Shown here: piece by piece, positions 44,001 through 53,957 of the stretch
Layout: the number at the start of each line of letters is the position of its first letter
How positions within the stretch are numbered: position 1 is the first letter of the stretch
Assembly: GCA_031771865.1 (NCBI GenBank)
Contig: JASISA010000040.1
Location: 62,001 to 126,000, forward strand
Source: Nothophaeocryptopus gaeumannii
Lineage: Eukaryota; Ascomycota; Dothideomycetes; Mycosphaerellales; Mycosphaerellaceae
Direction of reading: 5' to 3'
DNA: 64,000 nucleotides
Translations under genes and position numbers: made by a program
The notes under the pieces: model-generated
Seen by the model: only the letters and a program-made list of their open reading frames with translations
Told to the model about the DNA's origin: nothing
The model's database searches: none

Positions 44001-44809
44001 TTCCCTGATCCATCGGACTCTCCGGTCTTGCAAATGATGTTGCTAGGGTCCGAGAATCCAGAAGTTGTGGTGGTGCCAGACGTGGAAATTCTACCTCCGG
44101 CGAGGTTGACGACTTGCTGGGTTGCTGTAGTAGGCGCACTTGCATTACCAAGACCGGAGAACTCGCCACCGAAAACAATGTGTCCGTTGCTCGTCTTCGT
44201 GATGGAGTTGACAGGTCCATTAAACCCAGCAAATGGCAGATTAACCCAACCCGTTGTCCACGCCATCGCATTTGTGGAATTTCCAGCCATGAAGTTCCCG
44301 CCCACATAGACTGTCGACGAATTGTGGTCGCAGTACAGCGCTCGCACCTGACCAGTGAGCCCATTGAGTGCGGTAATGCTGTCATCAGTAGAATTCCACA
44401 ACGCAATCGAGCTGGCTTGTACGCCCCCAAGACTCGTGAAATTGCCGCCCACCACAACGCCATGATTTGTCCCGTCCTTACTTATGAATGAGCACATTGC
44501 CGCTATCGTAGCGTCTGCATCTGCCAGCGCAAGCGACTGGAAGGCGCCATCCGGATAGCGCGCGAGCAGTGACTGACTGCCATTGGTGGATGTGTTTTGG
44601 TTCTGTCCCACGTATTTGTACAGCGATATGCTGTCGAAATCTCCGCCGACTGCGACGCGCCCGAGTGATGAGAGGTCGAGATTCGGTGACGACACAGCTG
44701 TTTGCGTAAATTGTGCATGTGCACCGCTGGCGGCGAGAATCGGTATCGAGAGGATGAACGCTGCGAGCTCCGGGCCTATCGCCAGCAGCTGGGATAGTAC
44801 GTTTCGCAT
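41099..44809 (-). CDS. RAX2: Rax2-type cortical polarity protein
   Basis: An intronless 1236-residue protein from the ATG at 44807-44809, directly before the signal/anchor segment (LAAFILSIPILAASGAHA). An in-frame ATG 47 codons further up would put a polar stretch before it and is less likely. The extracellular part has many Kelch-like or beta-propeller blades of the form VVVGGNFTSLGG, VYVGGNFMAGN and LYLGGMFND, and many N-glycosylation sequons. A single transmembrane segment near the C-terminus (LGAIVAIGLAIALVLTGILV) leads to a short basic tail. Rax2 marks growth or division sites at the cell cortex; in filamentous fungi it is linked to hyphal orientation and septation. The match to Rax2 is by architecture and blade pattern. 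Confidence 0.85.
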   Translation of the reverse strand: MRNVLSQLLAIGPELAAFILSIPILAASGAHAQFTQTAVSSPNLDLSSLGRVAVGGDFDSISLYKYVGQNQNTSTNGSQSLLARYPDGAFQSLALADADATIAAMCSFISKDGTNHGVVVGGNFTSLGGVQASSIALWNSTDDSITALNGLTGQVRALYCDHNSSTVYVGGNFMAGNSTNAMAWTTGWVNLPFAGFNGPVNSITKTSNGHIVFGGEFSGLGNASAPTTATQQVVNLAGGRISTSGTTTTSGFSDPSNIICKTGESDGSGNTWLLGDNTGGYWEDSLGFGVNPTKMRLYNTKQDGRGTKTFHFEELNGGGVLNLTYVDPTTGQNSSCVSFCPLPQGNTSAQEFHFDREVGMSRFRIWITEWYGSGGGLSGIEMFTNEIWSYAVNDFNEPQCDGVSTGSSSSATPNSAWTQIANKGNGESDWLSASLTAESQVSSDTQVVFRPNLPESGNYSVLLYTPGCIGDGSCATRGQVNITGSMSAGNAPVTTTTYQTNNYEKFDQIYYGYIDTDSGFQPSVTLTPVAGQSVPLTVVASRVRFDLVTSSGGLNGLYDYNPNEVEVDTDFSNSNVNTAGSNLNTDAVVNAVAVRDNTLFVAGGFSGNDMSNVMYIGSENATSFAKGGLNGEVLGMLLNGTTLYLGGMFNDTVHGSTDNLNNIAAYSVDTNEWAALGAGVNGAVFNIIPLSLNVTTNDRQDCFAVSGNFSSINAISGSPAHEVNGFAIWVPSQNNWLQNVNGSNSALDGTLTAWTAVPNQSPLYGGMITSQGLDYSDVVELVGSGQPQLQSFGVQLQQSNTSSTTSTSSKHKRAYTVDESNNQNYTGVYDGFFYSENNLNITVLGGSFTTTATNGSVVENLVFVNNTNSPGQEVTGVSGLDSDSIFVAMDTYNTLLFAGGALNGTVNGNRATGLVVYELQANRFAAPHPPALGGDSVTVYAIATEPQGSNVYVGGNFQTAGSLQCETLCYYDTSALQWQNTGTGLSGIIYAMMWTSNNNLLIAGNLTINDNYTTMATYDTKKQTFEAFNGASTLPGPITAMSAVSTAYNEIWVSGTATNNQTTYLAKYASGTWTAASGLGDSTSIRKLQIMPLTSNHGSSDLMAEDQVLMILGNINIPNQGNASAVLFNGTTYEPYILTNMNNGSQGSLSAIFVSNPQNFLDSHRHRLSLGAIVAIGLAIALVLTGILVVTGFLLERRRRRIEGYVPFTGDKSNVSRVPPEQLFSKLEGQPSPPRI

Positions 44810-46261
44810 TGCATCAAAGCGGGTGACGCACCGCGTCGGGGTCGTGTCGATGTGTGTCTGATCGTAATAATGGTGGTTTTGTGTCGTCGAGTGAGGAAAT
44901 CGGTCGGTCGGCGATGGAAGTGATGTTGGTGTTGGCGCTGTGGGTGACAATGGAGCGATAGGTATGTCCGCCGAAGGATAGACAGCGCGCGCGCGGTGAT
45001 GAGTGCGAGACGGTCAGGCGCTCATGACATACAGCAGCGTGGGTGAGGTCGAGGTCGTCGACTGTGGATGCCAATAGGTTGCGAAGTGTATTGCTCGTCG
45101 ATTGCACGCACAAAGCGAAGTCCTGCCGATCGTGCTGCAGCTGCCCTGTTGGTGTTGGTTCTGATGCCCCTATTGTAGAAGGAGCCCCGTGGTGAATGAA
45201 CGAATGACTGCGGTCGGTGGTGATGATGGTGAGGAAAGAGTGACTGTGGTGAGAAGGTGCGGTGGGTGGCTGCTTCCTCCCTCGTCGCCGGCGAGGTTGG
45301 TATCGCAGCTGCGAGAGCTGACACGCGATGGAGGAATGCGTTGCACAGGAGATGGAGCCTCGACAAGCAGCAGACTGTGCAGCCGGAACACGGATGTTTG
45401 ATTGTCGTTGCTAGGCTGGCCAATCGCAGCAGCCGTGGCCAGAGGATGCCCCTTTAACGTTCGACGGCTTCTTCCTTAGCGAGATTATCATGACCAGCAC
45501 CACACGATGTGAATGTCACTTCTCGATTTACATTTCTTCTGTGGTCAGTCTTCAAAAGACATGAACTGCTCTGCGAAGCCTTCACGAACACTGACGAGCG
45601 CGTGTATTGACGAATCTCACGACCAAGGGGATGTCGACGCCCGCAGGCGCGTGTCCTATCGGCGGCTTCCCTTGACTTGCCCGGATATGGTGACGAGTCG
45701 TACAGCCACGCGGACCAAGCACGACCCTCGTGCTTCTGTAACACAACGACTGCGCGAAACTGCTAGAGTGTCCACTTGCTCTTGATGCACGGATGAGCGC
45801 CTATATCAGGTAGTGAGATTTATATCGATCATGCAGCTGACAAAGCTAGGAGTGAGCAGGCAGAAAAATACATTCTGTGCTTGAGGAAGTTAGTTCATGT
45901 CAAAAAAGCTTGCCTCCCGCCTTTCACAAGCCTCTCTCAGAGACCTGGCGAAGATTACCTACCACGACAGCCGCCACCTTACATCCCCAGGAGGAGTCTC
46001 AAAGAGACCCAAGGAAACAAGATTGATGTGGCTAGGCGCCTTGATGCACTCTCTGCGTTACCGTAATACAGCAGCATCTTCGAGTAGCACGGCCAAATGT
46101 GCCTGCAGCGAGACGCTTCTATCCGACCAACCATTTCCGCAACTCAACGCGGGTGACAGATAGAGCCCATCGCCCCATCCTCACCACTTGCTGCGCCGGC
46201 GTCGCACTCAAGAGCTGTGGTTGACGGAATTGAGGCCTCCATCTAACTAATAACGAGTTGT
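44810..46261. other. Intergenic region upstream of RAX2
   Basis: About 1.45 kb. Overlapping frames up to 133 codons are Arg/Ser/His-rich and not supported. It contains the RAX2 promoter and the 3' flank of the Zn2Cys6-CCCH gene. Confidence 0.4.
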
Positions 46262-47568
46262 TCAACCACCCCCCGCCGAATTCCCGTCCAAACCTCCTCC
46301 ACCAACTGTCACCGCCATGCGACGCAGCTGCGCTTCGAGCGAGTGCGTCTTCTGTTCCTCAAATTCGATCTCCTGGCACCTGCACGCCATGGTGACTGTC
46401 TCCCACGACGCTTGACCTGCTTGAACCATCGCGGTCAGGGTGTTTCTGGCCTTAAGCTGTCTGGCGGCAACGCCCTGGTAGCATCGTATGGTATCTGGCT
46501 CAGACTTGTGCGGCAGCTTGCCGAGTTGTCCAGCGGAGAGCTTCTCGCGGACTTTTCCAGGTAGAATCAGCCAGTTCGGGTCGTTTGGATTATGGTGACC
46601 ATAGACGTCTGGCATCCAATCCTCGTGAACGTAAAAGCAGACCTGTCGAGGACAAGCTTCCTTGCTCCCTGGCGACAGCTCACACATTCGGTGAGTGCAA
46701 GGCACCTCTCTTAGGATACACTCCTAGACTGGAATTAGCAAGTAGATCTCGAAAACAGGGTGCGTTTGTTCTCAATGGAGACACATTGTCAGTTCGAAAC
46801 GCAGGGCAGGTTTCATCTCCATACGAGGCACGTCTATTCAGTAACGTACCTTGCAGACTGATGCTTCATTACAGCGGATGCCATGTGAGCGGCAGTGATC
46901 GCAGACGAGGAATTTGGTCTTTTGTGGCGTCTGGCCATCTGTCTGGAAGCTCGTGGCAGTAGGAACAGGTGGAGGAGTCGGGGTCTGCGACTGACCCTGT
47001 CCCTGTAAATGTCAGCATGCTCTTCCTGCCGCATCAGGACACTTTTGACCTCATTTACATCTGAAGAAGGAGCAGGAACGCGCAGGATGCCCAACTCAGC
47101 TGCTCTAGCACGAAGAGTCTGCTCAAAGTCCGATGCGCCGCTACTCTTGGTTGGCGTCTCACTACCCTCGCTCTCATCCTTTCGCTGCAACTCCTGCAAC
47201 TCCTGCTCCCGCTCGTAAATCCACGGGTTTGTCACCTGGCGTGCGTGGGGTGAGAGAGTTGGCTTTCCATCACCGATGGCTCCTGGATGGACATTCCGCG
47301 GCGGAGTGTTGACCGCGAGAGGACCACCGTTGGTCTGCGACTTTTGCTGGCGGTGGTATCGTTCGAGTTCCAAAACATGCTGCTGCTGGTGGAGAGACTG
47401 AGCGGCACCCAGTAGTCTCTCTGCTTCGACCACGAGGCTCGCTGCGTCGGCGCCGGGACGCGAGTTGCCCATTTGCGCGAGCGGCAGATTGACGACTTCG
47501 ACGCGTGCATTGTGAATGCTACGGCAGATTGCACAGATGCATGTGGAAGTTGGCTTGGCGGGCGACAT
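46262..47568 (-). CDS. Zn2Cys6 plus CCCH zinc-binding protein
   Basis: Three exons (47059-47568, 46850-47002, 46262-46723) give 374 residues. Intron 1 is 56 nt (47003-47058, GTAAAT...TTACAG, GCTGAC branch site). Intron 2 is 126 nt (46724-46849, GTACGT...TCTAG, GCTAAT branch site). The spliced protein has an N-terminal CICAIC triplet (C10, C12, C15), a coiled-coil-prone region and a Pro-rich linker. It then has C204-X2-C207-X6-C214-X5-C220-X2-C223-X6-C230, the exact Zn(II)2Cys6 spacing, although the basic residues usual between the cysteines are few. Immediately after comes C235-X9-C245-X4-C250-X3-H254, a CCCH-like finger. The cluster spans intron 2 and is invisible unspliced. It may be a nucleic-acid-binding regulator, but no name is known to me. 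Splice sites are my inference. Confidence 0.65.
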
Positions 47569-47983
47569 TGCGTTTTGAGGTGATGTGTGCCTTATCGGAG
47601 TGACTGGATGGGGATTGTTGCGTGCGAGATGTATCTATTGTTGGCGTATGAGTGTCGAGTGTATGGGTGCGGCTGTCGTTTTGATGAGTTTCGAGAATGA
47701 TGCGTGTAGAATGTTGTGTTCGAGTAGGATGTGCAATGTAAGTTGTAAGGTGAATGAAGTTGAAGCTTGGATTGTTGGTGTTCACACTGGGCGGACCGGT
47801 GGAAGAGAAGGTGAAGTGGTAAGTCATAGCAACGGTTGCCTAAGGTTTGCGTTTGCTTTGCATGTGATTGTTAACGCGTGCCTTCCTTTTCGGGATTCGC
47901 TAAGCAAACACCCCAGACAACGCCTGTAAGGACACTATTCTGCATGTGAAACCGATCTGAGACACACTTCGGCGGTATATCTC
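47569..47983. promoter_or_regulatory. Divergent region between the zinc protein and the BTB pseudogene
   Basis: About 415 bases between two oppositely oriented starts. No clear motif seen. Confidence 0.3.
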
Positions 47984-48870
47984 TTGGTTGCAATCAACAG
48001 ACCGCACAGCAATCTTTGGCGCCGAACATGGCAGACCAACACCAAATCTGCGCTCTGCGGCGATCTAGCCCGGTTTCTCGACAGCCCAGACCTCTCCGAC
48101 TTTACAATCAAGTGCAACGGAGCTACGTGGAACGTCCATCGTCTGGTTCTGTCACTTCATTCCGACGTACTCAACAATACATGCGACAACCAATACAAGG
48201 AGGGCAAGGACAGGGTGCTGGATCTTTCGGTTCACGCAAAACAGCATGGTCGAAGCTCTCGTCCAGTACCTCTATAAGCTAGAGTACACAATCGGGTTGA
48301 AGGCGGAGGCAAAAACCAAAGAGGATAATAGTGAAGGTGTTGATGGAGCTGCAAAGAAGAACAAGGTCAACGACGGTCAACAGCTCTGCTTGCACGTCTC
48401 GTTGTGCGTTTTGGCGTACAAATTCAATATCGATGGCCTGAAGAAGCTATCAGCACAGAAAATCAGGGTAGGATCGTCATGAATGCGCCCCGAGGACGAA
48501 AGAGTCCGTCTTGACATTTCGCAGACGACTCTTCAGAACGAGGATGCGCAGGCCGAGCTCACGGCTGCCGCTATGATTGCATGTGAAGCCTACACCGCGA
48601 CAGAGGGAGACCGCGAGGACATCGTCCCATTTGTCGTCAAGAACGAGAACTTCCCAGACCCTGCCATATGGTCCTATGAGTCTGAGATAGAGGGGCTGGT
48701 GCGTACTAAAAGCAGCGTTCCCACACACCAACGATGCAAAGTCTTTCGAGTTGGTGTTTGATGAGTTCCTAAGCCGAGCACTATTGAACAGCTTAAGGAA
48801 CATTGCGGTCGTTGTGGGGGCTGTTGCGTTGGGTGTAGGAGTGCTGTGGCGTGTCAAAGGGCCAACATGA
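47984..48870 (+). pseudogene. BTB/POZ domain pseudogene
   Basis: Family-like segments appear in order but in shifting frames. First is FLDSPDLSDFTIKCNGATWN with VHRLVLSLHSDVL, the BTB start. After a frame change at about 48240 come MVEALVQYLYKLEYTIG and LCLHVSLCVLAYKFNIDGLK. A TGA follows at 48479-48481, then AAAMIACEAYTATEGDREDIV. After another shift at about 48705 comes KSFELVFDEFLSRALLNSL with a hydrophobic tail, NIAVVVGAVALGVGVLW, ending at 48870. Intact relatives are probable Cul3-type adaptors or nuclear proteins; the C-terminal hydrophobic segment would suit a tail anchor. No usable introns explain the shifts, so a decayed gene is preferred. Confidence 0.6.
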
Positions 48871-49295
48871 GCATGAGCTGTGTGTGACCTCTTGGTAATA
48901 TGTTCTGGCATTCTCAGCGCTCGCCCATACTCGCATAGGAAAGCATCGCGAGTTGGTAGGGCCAAGGCTAGCGACAAAGATCGTTGCCTCTCCCTTCTGC
49001 GCCATGTCCTAAGCATAAGGCCACCATTCGTGACGGTACTGGCACAAAACTGTGTCGTTTTCAGGAGTGGCATTTGTGTTCAAAAGGCCTCCCTCTTCCT
49101 TCGCGCTTTGCAAGCCGCTGTCGTCGCGCTCAACAATCTATCCGAGCGCTTCGCCCGGCGAGAGGCCGGCAACAAGCTTTCCGTCGTTTCTTGGGCGTTC
49201 TTGGTCTCGTTTGGTCTTTCAAAATCATCCACATGGCAATGTGGTGAGCCAGAGATGCGTTGCGTAGTCTGGTGGTCTTTCGGCGCCTCTGTCGC
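48871..49295. other. Intergenic region
   Basis: Convergent region between the BTB pseudogene and the phosphopantetheinyl transferase gene. The 169-codon plus frame running into the transferase (48880-49389) is not supported. Confidence 0.35.
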
Positions 49296-49939
49296 TCAAG
49301 GCTCTCTTGCAGCCGCCTCGCCTCCAACGTCGCCCGGCAGCGGAATCTCAGGAGCAAGGCATACTGCGGTCGCATATTCGCCGTCATGACTGATACTCAG
49401 CCTTGCAATCTGACCACTTGATTCCGGATGCTTGTAAGTTTCTGCCGTCCCTGCGGCGGGATCACACCCATCCGGAGCCCTAGGTGAAGCGCTTTCATCC
49501 AGTATCACCGCATACACTTCATTGTATCGCGTGTTTAAGATCTCCACATCCATGAACGTAATTCTGCGGGGCTTGACGGCTTTGATTGCCGCTTCTTTCG
49601 CTGCCCAGCTACTAAATATCAGCCTGTGATTCAAGCACCAGAGTATTGACGGCCTCGCTGAAGAGATGCATACCGTCCCGACAGATACGCCACGACCTTG
49701 TTCATCCGGTCATCATTTCTATCCAAAAACTTGGGATATCGTCCCCAAAATTGGCCTTGTTCTTTCCAAGTAAGAACGCGCCGAAGGAATGCCTTGAGGC
49801 TGTAATTGCCATCAGAGCCAGATGGACTTGATCGGCCGATGACTTGTCGTATTCGTGCCTGCCTGACGATGTCCGTGCCTACTCGCAGTGGGAAAGGAAA
49901 TGGGCGGAGAGGCATTGTTGATGAAGGAGAGAAGTCCAT
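49296..49939 (-). CDS. PPT2: Holo-ACP synthase/4'-phosphopantetheinyl transferase (PPT2-like)
   Basis: Two exons (49674-49939 and 49296-49611) are joined across a 62-nt intron (49612-49673, GTATGC...ATTTAG, GCTGAT branch site), giving 193 residues. The AcpS fold is marked by the Mg-binding GTDIVRQARI near residue 20 and by SWAAKEAAIKA, the second metal and CoA-binding helix, which is split by the intron. The enzyme transfers phosphopantetheine from CoA to a serine of an acyl carrier protein. Length and N-terminus suit the mitochondrial Ppt2 type rather than the larger Sfp type; the target is inference. A second in-frame ATG lies eight codons in. Confidence 0.78.
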
Positions 49940-50188
49940 GTTGGTTAGTGGAGCGCGTCAACGCAGACTGAGGATTCGGGATCCGTTTCAATATTTGACT
50001 TAGAATTGAAGGGATGTAGAGAGTGGGCACTGGTCTACAGCAAAGTACGATTTATATGAAGTTGAGTTACTGGGTTGCAAGAGGCTTCGTGACATGTAGG
50101 AAATGGCAAAAGATGCAATGAGCGTCAACATCTGTCAAGACCCTCATTCTAACTGTTATCCTCCATAGAATCTCGTGCAATGCCGACA

Positions 50189-50850
50189 TTAATATTCTTG
50201 CTTCGTGACTGGTAGAAGCCCTATCTCTTCAACAGCATGAGCCATTCCTGGATCAGCTGGGATCTCTTCCGCTACCATTGCATACTCGACGATTTCATCT
50301 GCCAGTTCTGCAGGCAGCCTCTGTCCAACGGCCAGCATGACGTTCGATTTGATCTCCCAAGGAGCACGCTCCCGCAGAGCCTGCAGGAGATGCATGTGCT
50401 GCCTGTGAAGACACTCATGGTCTCACAGCTGTTTCTCCCTACCTCCCACAGTGTAAAGTAACCGCCAAGTGGCTGCGGAACCCAGAAAAGCGGTCTCAGG
50501 CGCAGAGTTCAGTATCTTTCGTATGAAAAGGTTGCAAAACTTCGACAGAGCTCCGCAATCCTTTATCACCTTGTCTTGCGGCAGAATCATGGCATCCATC
50601 TTGATGTTAAATTGCACCATGTTGTAGTCAGCATCTTTGTCTCGACACTCTTCCAGCGCCTTGATGAAACGGCCGATACGACGTTGCACGCAGCGATTCG
50701 GATACTCTGCGAAGTCTCCAAATCGATGTGTCTGAGTGCGGATGGCAATGATCCTCAAGAGGTATTGGCTGAACTCTTTCGAGTGATAGATCGGAAAATG
50801 CTTAAATTCAGTCTTCTTCAGAATGTGGTCCAGCTCCTCTTCAGTGAACT
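50189..50850 (-). pseudogene. Broken F-box-like protein fragment
   Basis: A CTCCAG acceptor at about 50851 opens a frame that runs EFTEEELDHILKKTEFKHF, then RIIAIRTQTHRFGDF and ALEECRDKDADYN. A TGA interrupts at 50423-50425, after which the same frame continues MHLLQALRERAPWEIKSN. It ends with RLPAELADEIVEYAMVAEE at a TAA at 50189. The last segment has the LPxELxxxI form of F-box-like motifs, here at the C-terminus as in some lineage-specific dothideomycete proteins. No first exon with a clean start was found; it could be joined to the small gene at 50969-51292. The TGA may come from a CGA codon by C-to-T change. Confidence 0.45.
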
Positions 50851-50968
50851 CTGGAGAATGTCAACAGGTTGCTCCAAGAGCTAAATCTAGAACCCTACCA
50901 AATAGGTCGCCTCGGCAATACCAATCTACGCATCCCACAGCTGGCCATTCCTGACAACCTACTGCCCT

Positions 50969-51292
50969 TCATGTGACTTTCGTCAGCTCCTGAGTGCGCT
51001 GAACTGTGTCCACCCAGATGCGTCTAATTTCATCCCGTGCTGCTGCAATCTTCTTATAATTTGCATGCACGTTGGAGAAAGCAAGTTGGCTGTCCGGGTG
51101 ATAAGCAGCCAGCTTGTTGTACCTGTCCAATACGTCGTCGATGTGGTAAAGGCTGTAGCCATTGTAATCGAGTATCTGGATTGGCTCAAGTTTCAGGGAG
51201 TTATGGCCAAGTCGTGCAGGCACATTCGAGGTTCGCGCAGACTTTCGCTGTGGGGCGTATTTCTCGGTGGCTCGCCTTTTCGTGTCTGCCAT
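50969..51292 (-). CDS. Hypothetical protein
   Basis: A 107-residue frame from the ATG at 51290-51292; the same frame is open 72 codons further up, but that part is less ordered. It contains ILDYNGYSLYHIDDVLDRYN and YKKIAAARDEIRRIWVDTVQ, a plausible helical core, and a basic N-terminus. I do not recognise the family. It lies immediately upstream of the F-box-like fragment on the same strand, and the two may once have been one gene, because the stop at 50969 is followed by splice-like signals. Confidence 0.4.
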   Translation of the reverse strand: MADTKRRATEKYAPQRKSARTSNVPARLGHNSLKLEPIQILDYNGYSLYHIDDVLDRYNKLAAYHPDSQLAFSNVHANYKKIAAARDEIRRIWVDTVQRTQELTKVT

Positions 51293-51608
51293 TGCTACCA
51301 AATGAACATGGTTAGGGCCAGTCGAAAAATCTGCAACCGGAATAGTACGCGCGGAGATCCAGAAGTAAGATCGAGTGAGATGAAAAGACGAGCAACGACC
51401 TGAGGTTACAAATTTCCGAGACACGAGATGATCGCGCTTCGAGGTTCGCGTTGCGCTCGGACCAGGCACTTGAAAATAAACAGGCTTCATCGTCAGATCT
51501 GGTGGCATTTTCGATACATACTTATCGCACTGTGAAACGCGATTAGTTATTCTTGTCCCGTGTTACCCTTTGGCCCGTGAACGCCCATACAATTTGCGAG
51601 TGTCTTTC
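51293..51608. other. Intergenic region
   Basis: A short space between the hypothetical gene and the 3' end of the cyclophilin gene. No features seen beyond the open N-terminal extension of the hypothetical frame. Confidence 0.35.
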
Positions 51609-52345
51609 CTAGAGGACGTCGCAAGAGTTGATCTTGACCTCGCTCTTGGGCCGATCGCCAGAGTCCGTAGCAACCGCGCCAAGCTTGTCGACGACGTCAA
51701 TGCCCTGCACGACCTGTCCAAAGACCGTGTGCTTGCCGTTGAGATGCGGTGTAGGAGCTGCGAAGTGCAGAGTTAGCGGAGAGTCCCCTGCGTCTTCCTC
51801 TGTGACTTACCAAGAGTGATGAAGAACTGCGAGCCGTTTGTTCCTGGACCGGCGTTTGCCATCGAGAGAATGCCCTTCTCAGTGTGCTTGAGGGATGGGA
51901 CGATCTCGTCCTCGAACTTGGCGCCGTAGATAGAGCTGCCGCCGCGGCCGGTACCAGTAGGATCACCGCCCTGGATCATGAAGCCCCTGATGATGCGGTG
52001 GAAGACGACGTTGTCGTACTTGCCAGTCTGTAAGAAAAAGGCCGAAGATGAGCAGGTTTCCGAATCATATCATGTTTGGTTAATGACCTACCTTGGCGAG
52101 TGTGGCGAAGTTCTTGCAAGTCTGCCACGATGTTAGCCCTCGATTTTGATCAGACATCCACTGCAACCTACCTTCGGAGTCTGGTCAGAGAACAACTTCA
52201 CGGTGATGTCTCCAAGGGTGGTGTGAAGGACTACGCTGTTCGCATTCTCAACCACCTCTCCCGGCGCAGCCGCAGATGACGTGGAAGGGCTGGTGGTGGA
52301 CTCGTGCTTGTCGCCGCCAGAGAACAACTTCTTGAGCTTGTCCAT
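51609..52345 (-). CDS. Cyclophilin-type peptidyl-prolyl cis-trans isomerase (PPIL1-like)
   Basis: Four exons: 52172-52345, 52092-52121, 51811-52027 and 51609-51757. The introns are 50, 64 and 53 nt, all GT-AG, and the product is 189 residues. The second exon is only 30 nt and encodes TCKNFATLAK. Catalytic cyclophilin sequence is present: FHRIIRGFMIQGGDPTGTGR, then ILSMANAGPGTNGSQFFITL and HLNGKHTVFGQV. It catalyses prolyl bond isomerisation. The compact form with no long insertions resembles PPIL1, a spliceosomal cyclophilin. An N-terminal Ser/Thr/Ala-rich extension of about 40 residues (MDKLKKLFSGGDKHESTT) precedes the domain and is unusual. The PPIL1 assignment is probable, not certain. Confidence 0.85.
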
Positions 52346-53957
52346 TGTAATCGGGTTTGCTGAGTACTTGCGTGTCCTTGATGAAGTAAGCCTGGTGGTT
52401 CGGTTTATTTCTCGGTGAAGCGGTGAATAGTCAACCTGGAGCTCAATCAAGTGATCGACGTCGGTGAAACGAAGCTAGTACGCGTCGAGTTTCGAGACAG
52501 CATTGAGCACGCCTGCGCGTAGATTTGAGTATGAGCATCCGGAAATAGATGCATTTGCCAACTTTGATTGCCGCTCTACACATGGTTTGGAGGAGTCATC
52601 CACGAAGATTTCGTGTATCGAGCAAGTCTATGACGCCGCGAACATTCAGTGGAATGCCATAGGATACAGCTCCCCTCAGCTGATCCGCATTCTGGAGCGA
52701 GACATGCTGGTGGCCCCGACAAACGGCCTTTGCGGACGCACGATGTGCATTATCGAGGCTCTTTTCTTCGTGTTGATAACTGCTCGAGAGCAACGTTAAA
52801 TCTCTGCACAGTAGGCACTGGCGCTCTAGCGATTTTTGCGCGACTAGCAAGGCCAAGTGCGATTGACACCAGTTCAGACGACTTCAGACCAAATGTGCGG
52901 TTATTGCGGAGCCAGCATTGGGAGCGACGAGGAAGTGCTCAAGAAATAGATGTCGATGAACACAGAACCTCGAGAAGCTGATTATCGCGCGGTCATATTG
53001 CCTGGCCTTCGGTCGACATGCTCTAGGTCTCAACTCAGGGATTCAGCCGTGCCGCGACTGGCACGTGCTCGAAGCCACAGCCGTACCGAATAGGTTGCTT
53101 TCTGCAGGGTCTTCGCTCCAAGGACCTTGGAGTCCGCACTTGCGAGCCCACACTCGGTCTCTCTCTCAAAATAAAAATTAAAATTAAGTACATGCATCCT
53201 AACAAGTACTCATGCCAAACATCTGCGGGTTCTTGGGGGTGTAAATAAGGACGCCGCTCGGTGCTTGTTTCCTTGAACCGACTGGATTGCCGCAGAGCCG
53301 AATAGGAGCAAGATCTACCGACAGTCGCCGAGCAGCTGTGACGCATTGACATGATGGGTAACCGCTCAGTTGCCCAAACACTGTGGATCAAGGTATCTGT
53401 TCCGAACGTAGAACGCTGAGGAGCAGCACCAGTGACCTCGTTTTCGCAAGCAAACTTTGAACGCGTCTAGAAGGGAGTGCGAGAGCGGAGCGGGAGAGTC
53501 AACGCAGCGAGATCTGGAGGTCGAGATACCGAAGAACTCTGATTGGCAGCTCCAGGTTTCGATCTCCGCATGTGAATTGGGCCTGTGCTCCATCAAAGAG
53601 CCGCGGCCTCGCCGTCTCGTGATCCGTTCCTGCTGACCATGGACCCATTTTCACATGCTGCTCGGCCCAAAGTCCCCAGCATTGCGGCGTGGACGAATAA
53701 ATAGTCCCCAACGCATCCATTCGTGCTTGTTTCTCACCTCTGCTCCATCTCCAAGTCGTTGTGCTCTGCGAACAGATTGCCGCGCAAAAGAGTGCACGGA
53801 TCTTCACTGACTAAACCCAGAGCGTTTACTCGCCGAGGTACAGAGCCCAGCAACCACTACCCGCCAATACGCTCTCGGTGGCACACTTCTTTGGAGTCGT
53901 CGCCGCTGTTTCTGTCCACCTTTCTCATCCCAACCTTTATACTGCATTATCGCCATT
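52346..53957. other. Intergenic region
   Basis: A 1.6-kb divergent region between the cyclophilin and fumarate reductase genes. Frames reach about 118 codons on either strand, none protein-like. An AT-rich spot (AAAATAAAAATTAAAATTAAG, about 53167-53187) stands out. Confidence 0.4.
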
